Assembly (NCBI RefSeq): GCF_032854445.1
Contig: NC_088302.1
Span: 10,409,338-10,473,337 of the forward strand
DNA from: Liolophura sinensis
Taxonomy: Eukaryota > Mollusca > Polyplacophora > Chitonida > Chitonidae
DNA: 64,000 nucleotides
Direction of reading: 5' to 3'
This document shows positions 11,216-23,010 of the stretch, one piece after another. The notes beneath the pieces are model-generated. The model was not told where the DNA came from. It did not search any database and saw only the letters and a program-made list of their open reading frames with translations. Positions within the stretch are counted from its first letter, which is position 1. Every line of letters starts with the position of its first letter. A program made the position numbers and the translations under genes.

Positions 11216-13659
11216 CAGCTAGGCTGCAGATAGTTATAATGATATAGGGAATCGCGAGTTCTTCAGCAGGCAGCATATTCATACAGCCCTTATTATATTT
11301 CGCGGAACCAGATATGGGATTATCACAATGGATAATTGCAAATTCAAATATTGGAGGAGATCAATCCATTAATTGTCCAATAAAATCCTCTTCCTTTCGC
11401 GTCGTCAAATTAATGATAAATTGACGACATCTAATCACAGGATTTCAAATGATGGTTTTAACTACCCATCATATTACACCTGATTTACCTGTGGGTGAAG
11501 TACCTCCTACAGCCGGAAGTACCATTCAAAATCCTTCGTTGATATATATGGAAAACTTTGCGCCTAATCTTTCAAATATGCCGAAGTGGAACCGCCTTCA
11601 CCCTGTACTGACTGATTGATGAATTGGAACAGTGTTTATGCTGCATCAAACCCATCATTGAAATGGAACAGTCTTTCACAGCTTTATCTCACTAATAGCT
11701 GAAATGGAGGAATGTTAACGCTTGATCTGACTAATAGCTGAAATGGGGGAATGTTTACGCTTGATCTGATTAATAGCTGAAATGGACCAGAGGATCTAGT
11801 ATCAAAGTTCCTGACGACGATTAAAGTGAAGAAATAATATGGATTTATTAAAAGAACTGCAATATCGTATCTACATGGAGGCCTTGGTACACAACTTCCA
11901 TCACATTTACACACGAGTGTTTCACCCGGGTTTGAGCTCTTAAACTCATTATACTTAACAAACTGCAAAAATTTCACGGAAATAATCTACCTGCCTAAAG
12001 ATATCTATACATGTTTGCTTTATGAACAGTCTTGAAGGCACAAGGGAAAATTAATATGCACTTATATGACAGTGACACTTGAAAAAACATATACATATAG
12101 TGTCTTCGGAGAACCTTGGAGTAGGCTGGCTTATTGGTCATATGGACGGCAGCATGAGTGAAATTAAATCAATATATTAAACATACAAGAAAAAGTATCA
12201 TCAGTTTAAAAGTGCATCATAAAGTTATAACAAACAACAACAAATATTAACAGATAACAAGATAAAGATTAGAAGACTGGAACACAAGTGCCCTAAGCTT
12301 TGGTAAGGGGTGTGTATAAAAACAGATGCGGATCCCTCTTACCACCGACAGAAGTGTGATCTTCATGATCAACCACGTTATTCATGTTCACACTCGTCCT
12401 TAGTACAGTAAAGCCTATATCTTACCACTTCCCCAAAGGAATATGCTATTGTTTTCTTGCAGTTATTGAGTACTACTTAGTTGTTTGTGCTCACAAAACG
12501 TCATTGTAAAGCCAATCGTGAACAACTGACTACACAATTGTAGGTCCGATTTAATTTAACCAGGAAACGTTCCCCATTCGCTAGAGTGGTCATTTAAATT
12601 TCTCCGTAACGGTTACTCTTTATATGTAATAATGTCTCTGGCTGGATCTACTTAGAACTGCTAACGTTCGAACTCAGTACTGCACATCGACATAGACGCA
12701 TCAAGAGACAGCTACGCTCGTATTAAAAGAGAAAGGAAACACAACATGAAGCAATCATCAGATGAATAACCATCGAAATTGTGAATTGTATTTGCACCTT
12801 CATTCATTGTCTCAGAATGTACTTATTTATTTGACTTGTACTCGTCGCCGTACCCAAGAATATTTTACTTATACGACGGTCTTACAGTTTATTAATGCAC
12901 TGAATGAAAGGGGGTCAACTATCTGGATTGTAAGGTGTGCATTATGGACGATATGAATAAAATATATCAGTAATGACCTCACGCAAATCTTTCTATAAAC
13001 CTTTATGTTCAGGTGTAAATAAAGGTCTTGTGAACTTTACTCATGCAACGTGTGTCGATGCACGGAATAAAGAATCTGACATTAAATACATGTTTTAAGT
13101 CTGGACATTCACGGCAGCATATCGTATTAACATGGTCCAAATAGCCCACCATACAATAGAAGCATTTGACTATATTTAATTCAGTAAAGCAAATAAGAAA
13201 AGATATTTTTAGATACTGTTTATAACTGTCTTTCTACAGATGCTTACCTGGATTTTATGTTTTCTTTCCTTTAAGAGCCCACACGAAACAAAGCGTAGCC
13301 AGTGCCGTGTAGTACCGTTTCTCACTAAGCTCCTTGCTAAACAAATGGGTGTAGTTCCAAAAGAAGCCACAAACGGAAGTTTTGAACTTGTCTTACAGTC
13401 AATGTAATAAATTGAACCGATTGACAGAATCGTATATGGTCTGTCCTGGTGTATTACATTACTAGGGGTCAGTTTGAATCTTTCCTAACCTTGGAAAACA
13501 TAGACAAAGGCCGTGATTGTAAAAGTGGCAAAATGGGATAGGTTGGAATTTCTACCCTACGTTGGTATCAAGAAGCAAACAATTAACTTTCTCTGATACA
13601 GAGGCAATGTCACTTATTGTACAAAATACAAATAAATCGACACGTATTCCCTTTACCCT
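11216..13659. other. Non-coding stretch, little recognised
   Basis: It contains three short direct copies of a TTAATAGCTGAAATGG-type unit at 11690-11790 and a small family A SINE scrap at 12845-12882. No exon with convincing splice sites was found. Confidence 0.4.
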
Positions 13660-13672
13660 TCATTCGAGAGTA

Positions 13673-13939
13673 GGGGCCTCCGTGGCTCAGTCGGTTAAAG
13701 CGCTAGCGCAGCGTAATGACCCAGGAGTCTCTCACCAATGCGGTCGTTGTGAGTTCAAGTCCAGCTCATGCTGGCTTTATCTCCGGCCGCATGTGAGAAG
13801 GTCTGTCAGCAACCTACGGATGGTCGTGGGTTTCCCCCGGGCTCTGCCCGGTTTCCACCCACCATAATGCTGGCCGCCGTCGTATAAGTGAAATATTCTT
13901 GAGTACGGCGTAAAACTCCAATCAAAAAAAAAAAAAAAA
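13673..13939 (+). repeat. Intact SINE family A with poly(A) tail and 13-bp target duplication
   Basis: The head GGGGCCTCCGTGGCTCAG has an A box, and GAGTTCAAGTCC is a B box for RNA polymerase III. The conserved body ends CGGCGTAAAACTCCAATC followed by a run of A. The element is flanked by identical TCATTCGAGAGTA at 13660-13672 and 13940-13952, the mark of a LINE-driven insertion and of youth. Other copies in this window end in AAATA repeats instead of pure A. Confidence 0.92.
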
Positions 13940-14371
13940 TCATTCGAGAGTAACTGGTGCCAACAGAATAGCTTTTCTATCAAAGTCTCGCAACCAGAAG
14001 ACTTAAAAGCATTTAATGTTTGGGTTTGTTTTTTATTATTTTTTTTTGTTTTTGTTTTGTTTTTTTGTTGACTTGCAAAGTGTATCACAAAACTGAGTAT
14101 CACTAGTAATAGAGGGGTGTGCGTGTTCCTGTGTCCTGCGCATGACAATACCAGTACATCCAGTCCGCACTGGTCAATACTATGCGTTAGCAATTATGCA
14201 TAACAATCTACATTAAAAATATCCTCACAAGTGGCACTTTCGCCTTTCACATTTTCTGGAGATCCGGACAAGATACATTGGTTTTTCACTGGTTTCTGTG
14301 GACAAACACTCCGCCAAAACGTTGTTGTTGTCCTCTGCATTAGTAATCTATTCACATGGACAGATGTGACG

Positions 14372-14497
14372 TCATCTATCTCGCAACAACAGCGGTATGC
14401 AAATACCCGCAGCGGTTCCTATGACAACCACTATGACAACCGATATGCACACGAAACAAGCACATCTCCGACGGCCAGTTACACCCGTTTCGCTCGC
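14372..14497 (-). CDS. R9AP-like last exon with C-terminal membrane anchor
   Basis: Acceptor TTTTTTCAAAG, phase 0, 41 codons then TGA. A basic-cysteine stretch (GRRRCACF) leads into a hydrophobic run (VCISVVIVVVIGTAAGICI) and ends LLLRDR. A tail anchor is the R9AP type of membrane attachment; vertebrate RGS7BP uses palmitoylation instead. Confidence 0.8.
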   Translation of the reverse strand, partial: ASETGVTGRRRCACFVCISVVIVVVIGTAAGICIPLLLRDR

Positions 14498-17400
14498 CTT
14501 TGAAAAAATAAACAAGAGAATACAGAATGTAAGTGGAAAGCATACACAATGTACAAATATTGACTTAGTGACGGCTTGAATATTTTCTGACCTTGAAAGA
14601 CATACACAAAAATCGTGACACTTAGGTGGCAAAACGGGATAGGCTAGAATCTCACGTTACCATCAAGAAGCGATCACTAGTGATTCATGCTAAGGACATG
14701 TGTCTGAAGTTCATATTTCCGCAAATACATTCACCATTAAGCTGACACAGTGCGCAAATATTAACTTAGTGACGGTATAAAACCCTTGAATTATATATCA
14801 CTGATGTGCCATGTGTCTAATATTCAACCTTCCGCAAATACATTCACCAATCTATGACAAAATCAAATACGGTAGCGCTGTCGTTTTCTTTTGCGTACGT
14901 GTGAAACGGAACATAAAGATGTTTATCCTGTGATGTTTAACTTTTGTACTGTTATGATTGGGCAATACTATTCAATTTATTCGCTGTACTTTAACCCCAA
15001 AATGTGTAACCACAGTACTTTCAGCTTAACTCTAAATCCAACCGTGACACTAAGGTGACAAAATAGGTGATAGGCTAGAATCTCACTAGATAGGCTAGAA
15101 AAGGTGTAACCATGGCTGTTTAGGAGTGAGTGACTGCTTGGGGTTTAACGTCGTACTTACGGCTGCTTAGGATTAAATCTACCTGAAAAGGTGTAACCAC
15201 TGCGGCTTCAGTTTAATTCTGACCCAGTCTTATGTGGCTACGGCCGCTTTTAGCTTAGCTCCAACCCAAACATGTGTAACCATGGCTGTTTTGGATTAAA
15301 TCTACCTGAAAAGGTGTAACCACTGCGGCTTCAGTTTAATTCTGACCCAGTCTTATGTGGCTACGGCCGCTTTTAGCTTAGCTCCAACCCAAACATGTGT
15401 AACCATGGCTGTTTTGGATTAAATCTACATGAATAACCTCGGCGGTTTCAGCCTAATTCTAAGCCTCAATTATGTAAATACTACTGCCTTGGCGTAACTC
15501 TAACCCCAAAATGTGTAATCATGACTGCTTTGATCTAACTCACTTTGTTATACATGTACTTATATCTGCTGTTTTCCCCAGTTTAGTGGAATGAAGTGGA
15601 ACTTAACCATAGCCATATGCTTATTTTCATTCTCAAACCCAGAGAAATAGAGATAGATTTGTATGCAAATACGCACCTGGCCCATGTCCCCGATGGATGA
15701 GCTGTCCATGTCTGGACAATCCGTTTTCTTTGCATTTTCTGAAAACAAAAGTTGTTCTCAGTTTCATGTGCTTTTTACTTGATCAAATAGGCCAACTGTT
15801 TATTAAGGATCATTTTGTGGGCCATACATGCAAGGAAAATAACTGCACATGACAGTTCTAATACATGTATTATCTGTGTATGACCGTTCAATTGATCCAA
15901 GACAAAAGGGCCCAGGGACATCAGATTTTATGTCTACAATCCAATAAACGGATCTGTTAAACTGACAGCATACTAGGTTTTCTGAGTGATTGGAGAATAG
16001 ATTATATTATTGTTACAAACTATTATATTATCATGAATGTTTCTTATTCCAACACACTTTTGTTGGTGTAATCGAATATTGTGTTGTCCATAACATACTA
16101 TTGTACTTCAGTAACATAATCTATTTTAGCATTACTTAGAAAACTTGTGCGATGTTAAAATTATGTTTTACGGTGTAAGAACTCAAGGACATAAGACCCA
16201 ATGAACATGAATGTTACATTTACACCTACATGTAAATGGTTTAGCTTAAAACTGTGAAAGTAAATTAAAACTGAATTAAGAGTTAATGGATGATTTTATG
16301 CCAATGTTAATATTTATTAAAAGAATTCAATTTATTATTCGAGCAACTTATTTACCGTATTTGTCCATGTTTAAAGTTGTTTCCGTTGCCCATGGTTTGA
16401 CGTCCATTTTTTGGTTGATGTCGTAAAGTAATTCATGTATATCGCTGACGTCCCTGTAAAGAGTAGAAACACTTTCCAGATAACCAATACCGACGTCCAA
16501 TTTAATATACATATAAGAACAAATAAAAATCGTGACAGCATTTGAAAGAACAGCGCTACAATACACACACCAGCGCAGCCTTAATTTTAGTTAAAGACGT
16601 ACAGCATAGATGGTAAAACCAGAGCAGCAACGACCGTGTGATAGCTGGCAAATGGTCACACCTAACCGAGAAAAAGGGGTCAGTTGTCAATTTACCTCAA
16701 TTAGGCTTTTATTCTAACTGTTAATATGTAAATGTTTAAATAGTAGTAAATTCCACGTACCCTAGCACCAAGGCTGAAGCAGAATCAGGTAAAAAAATGT
16801 AATGATGTTCATTACAATTTATTAATCACTGGTCTATAATTACTCTATTTAAAATACAATAACAATGAAATGATACAAAGGGAGACAAGAAACAAGAACG
16901 GAAAAAAAGCAGAAGAGAATACAGAAGATATAGAGAATTTTATTGTTGTATATAATATTAGAACTGATATACTAGAGAGCGATTGTCACCGATAGGCTAA
17001 TATGGTTGATATTTGTGTCACATTTATGTCATCCATGGCACTGATATAGTAAGATATAAGGTTTTACATACCGCTGAAGGATTTTCATTTCCTCTTTCTC
17101 GATCACTTTTCGGTCGACCTTTGGCGTGTCTAGATGTTCCAAGGAGACACAAAATTTGTGAGCAAATACGGCCTCTGTCAGACCGGTGTGGATCAACACC
17201 GTATTGGCTACAACAAACAACAGTAAATATACCGCCTCTGTTAGACTCGTGTGGGTCAACACCGTGTTCGTTACAACCAACAACAGTGGATATTACGTCT
17301 CTGTTAGGCCCGTGTGGGTGAAGAAAGTGTTGGCTATGGGAAACAACAGTAAATATACCGCCTCTGTCAAACTCGTGTAGATTAACAAGTGATGGCTACA

Positions 17401-20400
17401 ACAAAGAACAGTGAACAGTAAATATGCCTCCTCTGGCAGACCTGTGTGGATCAACACGCAGTGGCTGTAACACACAACATTAAAGGTACCGCCTCTGTCA
17501 GACCCGTGTGGTACCAATACCACGTTGGCTACAACAAACAGTGAATATACCGCCTCTGTCAGACCCGTGTGGTACCAATACCACGTTGGCTACAACAAAC
17601 AGTGAATATACCGCCTCGGTCACTCCCGTGCGTTCAACACCGTGTTGGCTACAACAAACAACAGCAATTAATTGCTTCTGTAACCGTGTTGGTTACAACG
17701 AACAACAGTAAATAATTGCTTCTGTCAGATCCGTGTGGATCAGCACCGTGTTGGTTACAACGAACAACAGTAAATGATAGCTTCTGTCAGATCCGTGTGA
17801 ATCAGCACCGTGTTGGTTACAACGAACAACATTAAATAATAGCTTCTGTCAGATCGGTGTGAATCAGCACCGTGTTGGTTACAACGAACAACAGTAAATA
17901 ATAGCTTCTGTCAGATCCGTGTGGATCAGCACCGTGTTGGTTACAACGAACAACAGTAAATAATTGCTTCTGTCAGATCCGTGTGGATCAGCACCGTGTT
18001 GGTTACAACGAACAACAGTAAATAATTGCTTCTGTCAGATCCGTGTGGATCAGCACCGTGTTGGTTACAACAAACAACAAAGAACAAAACAAGAGCTAAG
18101 TTCACCGACTAAAGCCCTTAAGGATAGGATTTCAGATGAAGGAAAATTATATGATCTGGTAAACTATACAGTCTTAAATGATACCAATGTTATCTTTAAA
18201 CAGTTACACATACAATTACGTGTAGTTTCACACAGATAAAAACATTGTCAGAAGTTGAAAACTCTTTTCTTAAGTGCACATATTCAACGAGAATCTTTAT
18301 AATGAAGACTTATAAGGCCAGCAACTCAGGATCTCTGACGCTGTTCATATCAATACCTACCCAGAGTTATTTACCCCCGTCGTTGTGCAAGCAAAGAACA
18401 AGTCCGACTTAAATATGTATTAATGAAAGTGGTCTTAAGAAATCCGTCCTTGGATATTGTTTTACAAGTTGACGGCTGGAAATGTGGGTGCCTTACTTAT
18501 TACGGTTTTCCTGCATTGTCCGCTTTGTGATATTGGTTTTTTAAAGGTGGTTAGGAGGTGAGTTATTTAATTTATTTATTTATTTATTTGATTGGAGTTT
18601 TACGCCGTACTCAAGAAAATTTCATTTATGGGACTGTGGCCAGCGTTATGGTAGGAGGGAACCGGGCAGAGCCCGGGGAAACCCACGGCCATCCACAGGT
18701 TGCTGTCAGACCTTCCCACGTACGGAAAGGCTTAATTGCCTTCGGTAAGGCGTTTCAGTGAAGCAGCACTAGATAAAAGAGCGGTGGAAATCCGTCCTGC
18801 AATAAGGAGGCACATAACATGCCCTCTAAAGATTCCTTCGTCGTCAAATGACTGAAAATTGTTAAGTACGACGTTAAAGCACTCACTCACTCTTAATGGT
18901 GTGGCTGGGCTGTTTAAAACGTTGTACATGAAGCTCATTCCTGCATGATGTGGCTAGATGGTCGATAGGATGGACGGCTTAAAACGTTACAAAACAAGTT
19001 CATACCTGCATGATGTGGTTAGATGGGCGATAGAATGGGCGGTTTAAAACGTCACAAAACATGATTATACCTGCATGATGTGGCTAGATGGTCGATAGGA
19101 TGGACGGCTTAAAACGTTACAAAACAGGTTCATACCTGCATGATGTGGCTAAATGATCGATAGGATGGACGCTTTTGAACGTTACAAATCAAGCTCATAC
19201 CTGCACGATGTGGCTAAATGATCGATAGGATGGGCGGTTTAAAACGCTACAAAACAAGATCATACCTACATGATGTGGCTAGATGGTCGATACGATGGAC
19301 GGCTTAAAACGTTACAAAACAAGTTCATACCTGCATGATGTGGCTAGATGGTCGATAGGATGGACGGCTTAAAACGTTACAAAACAAGTTCATACCTGCA
19401 TGGTGTGGCTAGATGATCGACACGATGGACGGCTTAAAACATTACAAAACAAGTTCATACCTGCATGATGTGGCTAGATGATCGATAGGATGGACGGCTT
19501 AAAACGTTACAAAACAAGTTCATACCTGCATGATGTGGCTAGATGGTCGACACGATGGACGGCTTAAAACGTTACAAAACAAATTCATACCTGAATGATG
19601 TGGCTAGATGATCGAGAGGATGGACGGCTTAAAACGTTACAAAACAAGTTCATACCTGCATGATGTGGCTAGATGGTCGACACGATGGACGGCTTAAAAC
19701 GTTACAAAACAAGTTCATACCTACATGATGTGGCTAGATGGTCGATGGGATGGATGGCTTAAAACGTTACAAAACAAGTTCATACCTACTTGATGTGGCT
19801 AGACGGTCGATGGGATGGACGGCTTAAAACGTTACAAAACAAGTTCATACCTGCATGATGTGGCTAGATGATCGATAGGATGGACGGCTTAAAACGTTAC
19901 AAAACAAGTTCATACCTGCATGATGTGGCTAGATGGTCGACACGATGGACGGCTTAAAACGTTACAAAACAAATTCATACCTGAATGATGTGGCTAGATG
20001 ATCGAGAGGATGGACGGCTTAAAACGTCACAAAAGAAGTTCATACCTGCATGATGTGGCTAGATGGTCGACACGATGGACGGTTTAAAACGTTACAAAAC
20101 AAGATCATACCTACATGATGTGGCTAGATGGTCGATACGATGGACGGCTTAAAACGTTACAAAACAAGTTCATACCTGCATGATGTGGCTAGATGGTTTA
20201 TAAGCTGGATTGCTCATAACGTTATAGGATAAGGTCATGTACCAGCATGATGTGGTTAGAAGGTTCGTAATGTTACAAATCAAGTTCATACCTGTCTGAT
20301 GCAGACAAACGGTTTTTAACTTTGTAAAATCAATGAATGAATGCTTGGGGGTACAATTTTTCAGTGATATGACGACGAGGAGTTATTGGGTGTGTGCACA

Positions 20401-22323
20401 TACACTGTGTCTTCTTCACTGACGGTATCATGCCGAAGACACCAGATATGACACCCGACCCAGTCACATTATACTAACACCGCACCAACCAGTCCTCTTT
20501 GTTTGCTCTAATATCTCAATGCTGAGCGTTGAGCGACAAGTACCATTTTTTGGTGTGACCTGTGCCGGGTTTTATCCCTGGTCTCCCGACTTTGAAGTGG
20601 ACGCTTTAGACATTAGGCAACCGAATTAGTCTTTATAACATTATAGAACAAGTTTAGACCTGTCTGATGCGTCTAAGGGGTTTATAACATTACAGAACAC
20701 GTTCATACCTGTCTGATGCAGCTAAGTGGTTTATCACATTGCAAGCTCAGCAGTGAGAGGTTAGAGCAACATGACTGGTTGGCCCGGTGTCAGCATAATG
20801 TGACGGGGTGGGGTGTCATGTCTGATGTCTTCGGCATGATGCTTCAGTGGCGGCAGCACCTTAGCGGCATGGTCTCGCCCTGCCACAAGAAGACACAATA
20901 TATGTACATACACCTAGTGACTCCTCGTCATCATTTAAAAATTGTTGAGTACGACGTTAAACTCCAAGCATGCATACATATATAACAATACAGAACAAGT
21001 TCATACCTATCTGATGCTGCTAAGTGGTTTACAACATTACAGAACACCTTCATTTTCTGTCTGATGCGGCTATGTGGTTTGATCATACCTGAGTGAAGCG
21101 GGAAGGCTGCCATTAACGTTATTGTTCTGTACATTTGGGCTTCCACTACCTCCAAGCAGGCAGAGAACATGCGGTACAGGCGTTCCAGGTCAGGAAGCTC
21201 TGTGGTGTTGAAGGAATTACTGAAAGTCACAAGCCACAACAGTTCATAACGCTGTTAGCCAACGGTAACAATTAAAAGACCTCAAAAACTGTATCGATCT
21301 GACTCCATAGTTACAGGGCTTTCTTAAGCTTAGGACAGACTTGGTCTTAACATGCGGTATTATATTTGAACGTGGATTTTGACATTTGATTTGATTTATT
21401 ATTTGTGTTTTACGTTGTACTGAAGAATATTTTACTTATACCACGGCGGCTAACATTATGAGGGAAAGAAATCGTGCACAGCCCGGTGGAAGTCCACGAC
21501 CATCCGGAAGTTTCTGCAGGCGCACGGCCGGAAAGGAAGCCTGCAGGAGCTGGACTAAAACTCACAGACACCGCACTGGTGAGAGGCTTCTGGGTCATTG
21601 CGCCGGTCTGGCACGCTAACCACTTCGGCCACGGACGCCCCCTAATTTTGACATGGAAATTTATGGGAACTCTTAGTATTCAAATGAAAAATTCATCAAG
21701 AAGTCACATTTTTGGGGGCAAAAACTTTAGGTCTGCCTTAGGTTTATTATATGTAAGACAAATCCGTGATCCTAGAGCCAGATGTTTGATTGATTTATTT
21801 ATATAATTGGTGTTTCACGCCATAGTCAAGGATATTTCACTTGTACGACGTTAACTAGCCAGCATTATGCGCCAGATATTTGAAGATGACCATTCTTGTG
21901 ATGGAGTAAGTATTTATGAGATATTAAGACGTAAATCAGTTAATCAACAGTGGAAAGAAAAACAGCTTTTTGATACGTATTTTTTATCAATTAACTCCAA
22001 TATTTTTTTAACTGATCATTATAGCTGATTCATTAGTATAACTGCAATACACGTGATCTGTACTTGACATATTTCCGCCACTCATGAACCTAGCTTGTAA
22101 CAGTTTGGACTCCATCCCAAAATACTAATCAAATGGATAAATGAGAATTCGCTTACTTTTTGACGAGTGTGACAAGGGAAGCGCTGGTTTTCCGCGCGAG
22201 ATCGCAGATTTTACATCGAGTTCTTTTCAACTCGTCTCGCAGAGTGTCGGAATCTTGCGTGGTTCCGAGGCCCATGGCGATACAATAATATCTTGCCGAC
22301 TGTACGTTCAGCTCCGCTACATT
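14372..22323 (-). CDS. RGS9-anchoring/binding protein-like (R9AP/RGS7BP family), exons 2-7
   Basis: Proteins of this family bind the DEP-DHEX part of R7 RGS-Gbeta5 complexes and hold them at membranes, speeding G-protein shut-off. Six minus-strand exons join in frame: 22157-22323, 21089-21219, 17072-17129, 16356-16453, 15677-15738 and 14372-14497, giving 213 codons plus stop. Family marks are LRDELKRTR in the first helix, LERLYRMFSACLEVVEAQM with AAFPLH (human R9AP has very similar words), DVSDIHELL in a later helix, and a C-terminal RRRCACF followed by a hydrophobic anchor of about 23 residues. Length fits R9AP (about 235). The first exon is uncertain (candidate at 28553-28707). Introns carry large minisatellites. 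A possible AATAAA lies near 14030 on this strand. Confidence 0.87.
14990..15545. repeat. Minisatellite, 123-bp units made of three ~41-bp subunits
   Basis: Two nearly identical 123-bp units begin at 15171 and 15294, with a partial third at 15417. Each holds three related parts marked by GTGTAACCA, GTGTAACCAC and TGGCTACGGC. Degenerate single subunits extend on both sides, and a family B SINE tail fragment (15122-15160) lies inside. It is in the last intron of the R9AP-like gene. Confidence 0.8.
15677..15738 (-). CDS. R9AP-like exon 6
   Basis: A 62-bp exon with acceptor TTGTTTTCAG and donor CAG|GTGCGT; phase 1 in, phase 0 out. It encodes a polar linker, ENAKKTDCPDMDSSSIGDMG, before the membrane anchor. 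Confidence 0.7.
16356..16453 (-). CDS. R9AP-like exon 5
   Basis: A 98-bp exon with acceptor CTCTTTACAG and donor G|GTAAAT; phase 2 in, phase 1 out. It encodes DVSDIHELLYDINQKMDV, corresponding to the late helix of R9AP that begins DVADLREL. Confidence 0.8.
16595..16855. repeat. Interspersed repeat R1, copy 2
   Basis: It shares AAAACCAGAGCAGC, GATAGCTGGCAAATGGTCAC and TTAGGCTTTTATTCTAACTG with the other R1 copies. Lies in the intron between exons 4 and 5 of the R9AP-like gene. Confidence 0.65.
17072..17129 (-). CDS. R9AP-like exon 4
   Basis: A 58-bp exon with acceptor AACATCTAG and donor CG|GTATGT; phase 1 in, phase 2 out. It encodes a charged linker (TPKVDRKVIEKEEMKILQ). Supported by phase fit on both sides; low similarity on its own. 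Confidence 0.7.
17150..18075. repeat. Minisatellite of ~61-62-bp units abutting exon 4
   Basis: About 15 units of the form CTTCTGTCAGATCCGTGTGG...GTTGGTTACAACGAACAACA. The last seven units (17650-18075) are nearly identical; those nearer the exon are more diverged and include a TACCGCCTCTGTCAGACC variant. It reaches within about 20 bases of exon 4's acceptor. Short open frames across it are by-products of the repeat. Confidence 0.9.
18563..18733 (-). repeat. SINE family A, truncated
   Basis: A (TTTA)n run leads into ATTGGAGTTTTACGCCGTAC and continues to CCACGTACGG. Reverse orientation; the head is missing. Tail of AAATA repeats. Confidence 0.85.
18738..18893 (+). repeat. SINE family B, 3' part
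   Basis: It contains GATTCCTTCGTCGTCA, GACTGAAAATTGTTAAG and TACGACGTTAAAGCACTCAC. It lies between the SINE A copy and the 65-bp array. Confidence 0.85.
20330..20625 (-). repeat. SINE family C inserted in the minisatellite
   Basis: Reverse orientation: it begins with a tail complement (TACAATTTTTCAGTGATATGACG). It passes CACATTATACTAACACCG and ends in the head complement GACATTAGGCAACCGAA. It separates diverged 65-bp units, so it is younger than that part of the array. Confidence 0.7.
20740..20985 (+). repeat. SINE family C, headless copy in the minisatellite
   Basis: It runs from GCTCAGCAGTGAGAGG through GACTGGTTGGCCCGGTG to AAAATTGTTGAGTACGACG. Minisatellite units lie on both sides. Confidence 0.7.
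21089..21219 (-). CDS. R9AP-like exon 3
   Basis: Acceptor GTGACTTTCAG, donor CAG|GTATGA; phase 2 in, phase 1 out. It encodes ELPDLERLYRMFSACLEVV and AAFPLHS, the best match to the family. An internal ACCACAG would give a frame with a stop, so the upstream acceptor is chosen. The 65-bp minisatellite starts directly at the donor. Confidence 0.88.
21383..21641 (-). repeat. SINE family A, nearly complete
   Basis: It runs from TGTGTTTTACGTTGTAC to the head complement CGGCCACGGACGCCCC in reverse orientation. The body is diverged (CACGACCATCCGGAAG, GAAGCCTGCAGGAGC). A second headless scrap lies at 21788-21870. Confidence 0.85.
22157..22323 (-). CDS. R9AP-like exon 2
   Basis: Acceptor TTTTTACAG, donor GTAAGC; phase 0 in, phase 2 out. 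It encodes NVAELNVQSARYYC...LRDELKRTRCK, the first two helices of the family. The codon frame is open across all 55 codons, while the other frames are not conserved in kind. Confidence 0.85.
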
Positions 22324-22499
22324 CTGTAAAAATGAACCACAAAGATTTCACTATACAAAATTTGTTACATGGGGTATTAAACTGGAAAGTTAAATTGGTG
22401 GTACTCATGCATTGTAACAATGCACTACCACCAAAATATACATAACCCAAAATCCCTTGAAGCGTGGCACCATATACGTATAAAGGAAGACCGGGGTTA

Positions 22500-23010
22500 G
22501 TTTTAAAACATTAATCAAGACCTAAATTGGTAATAAATCATCAATCGTCCTCTCGAAGACACACGGATTAAACGTAAAACATCCCTTGGCGCCATGATTA
22601 GTGATAGATCATCCATCAGGACCTTGATTAGAGATAATCATCCATAGACACCTGGATTAGAGACAAAGCATCCATCGACACCTGGATTAGTAATAAAGCA
22701 TCTATAGACAGTTGGATTAGAGAGAAATCATCGATTGACAGCTGCATTAATTCTAAACGATTCATAACCACCATCGACATGTAGATTAGAGATAAAGCAT
22801 TCATCCATATACACCTGGATTAGTAATAAAGCATCTATAGACAGATGGATTAGAGACAAATTATCGATTGACAGCTGCATTAATTATAAACGATCCATAA
22901 TCACATATATTGGGGATAAAGAACGCATAGACACCTGGATTAATTATAAATCATCTTAGCCTAAAGATAAATCAACCACAGCCACCTGGATCAGAAATAA
23001 AACATCCATA
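22500..23010. repeat. Degenerate ~36-bp minisatellite in intron 1
   Basis: Irregular copies of a unit like AAAGCATCCATAGACACC plus TGGATTAGAGAT recur about a dozen times between 22560 and 23000. It lies directly upstream of exon 2 of the R9AP-like gene. Confidence 0.7.

Larger units (their letters stand above)
18894..21088. repeat. 65-bp minisatellite starting at a 5' splice site, interrupted by two SINEs
   Basis: About 22 units of CATACCTGCATGATGTGGC...ACGTTACAAAACAAGTT, regular at 65 bp between 18950 and 20220. They continue in diverged form at 20630-20740 and 20990-21088. Read on the gene strand, each unit includes CAGGTATGA, identical to the donor of exon 3, which the array touches. Two SINEs (20330-20625 and 20740-20985) sit inside the diverged end. 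Confidence 0.92.

Noticed and set aside
17013-18239. Several open frames of 64-102 codons on both strands across 17.0-18.2 kb
   Set aside because: They follow the 61-62-bp repeat units and change frame where unit length changes, so they are by-products of the array.
18894-20300. Possible CRISPR-like array because of regular 65-bp spacing
   Set aside because: The whole unit is conserved, with no unique spacers, and the context is a eukaryotic intron.
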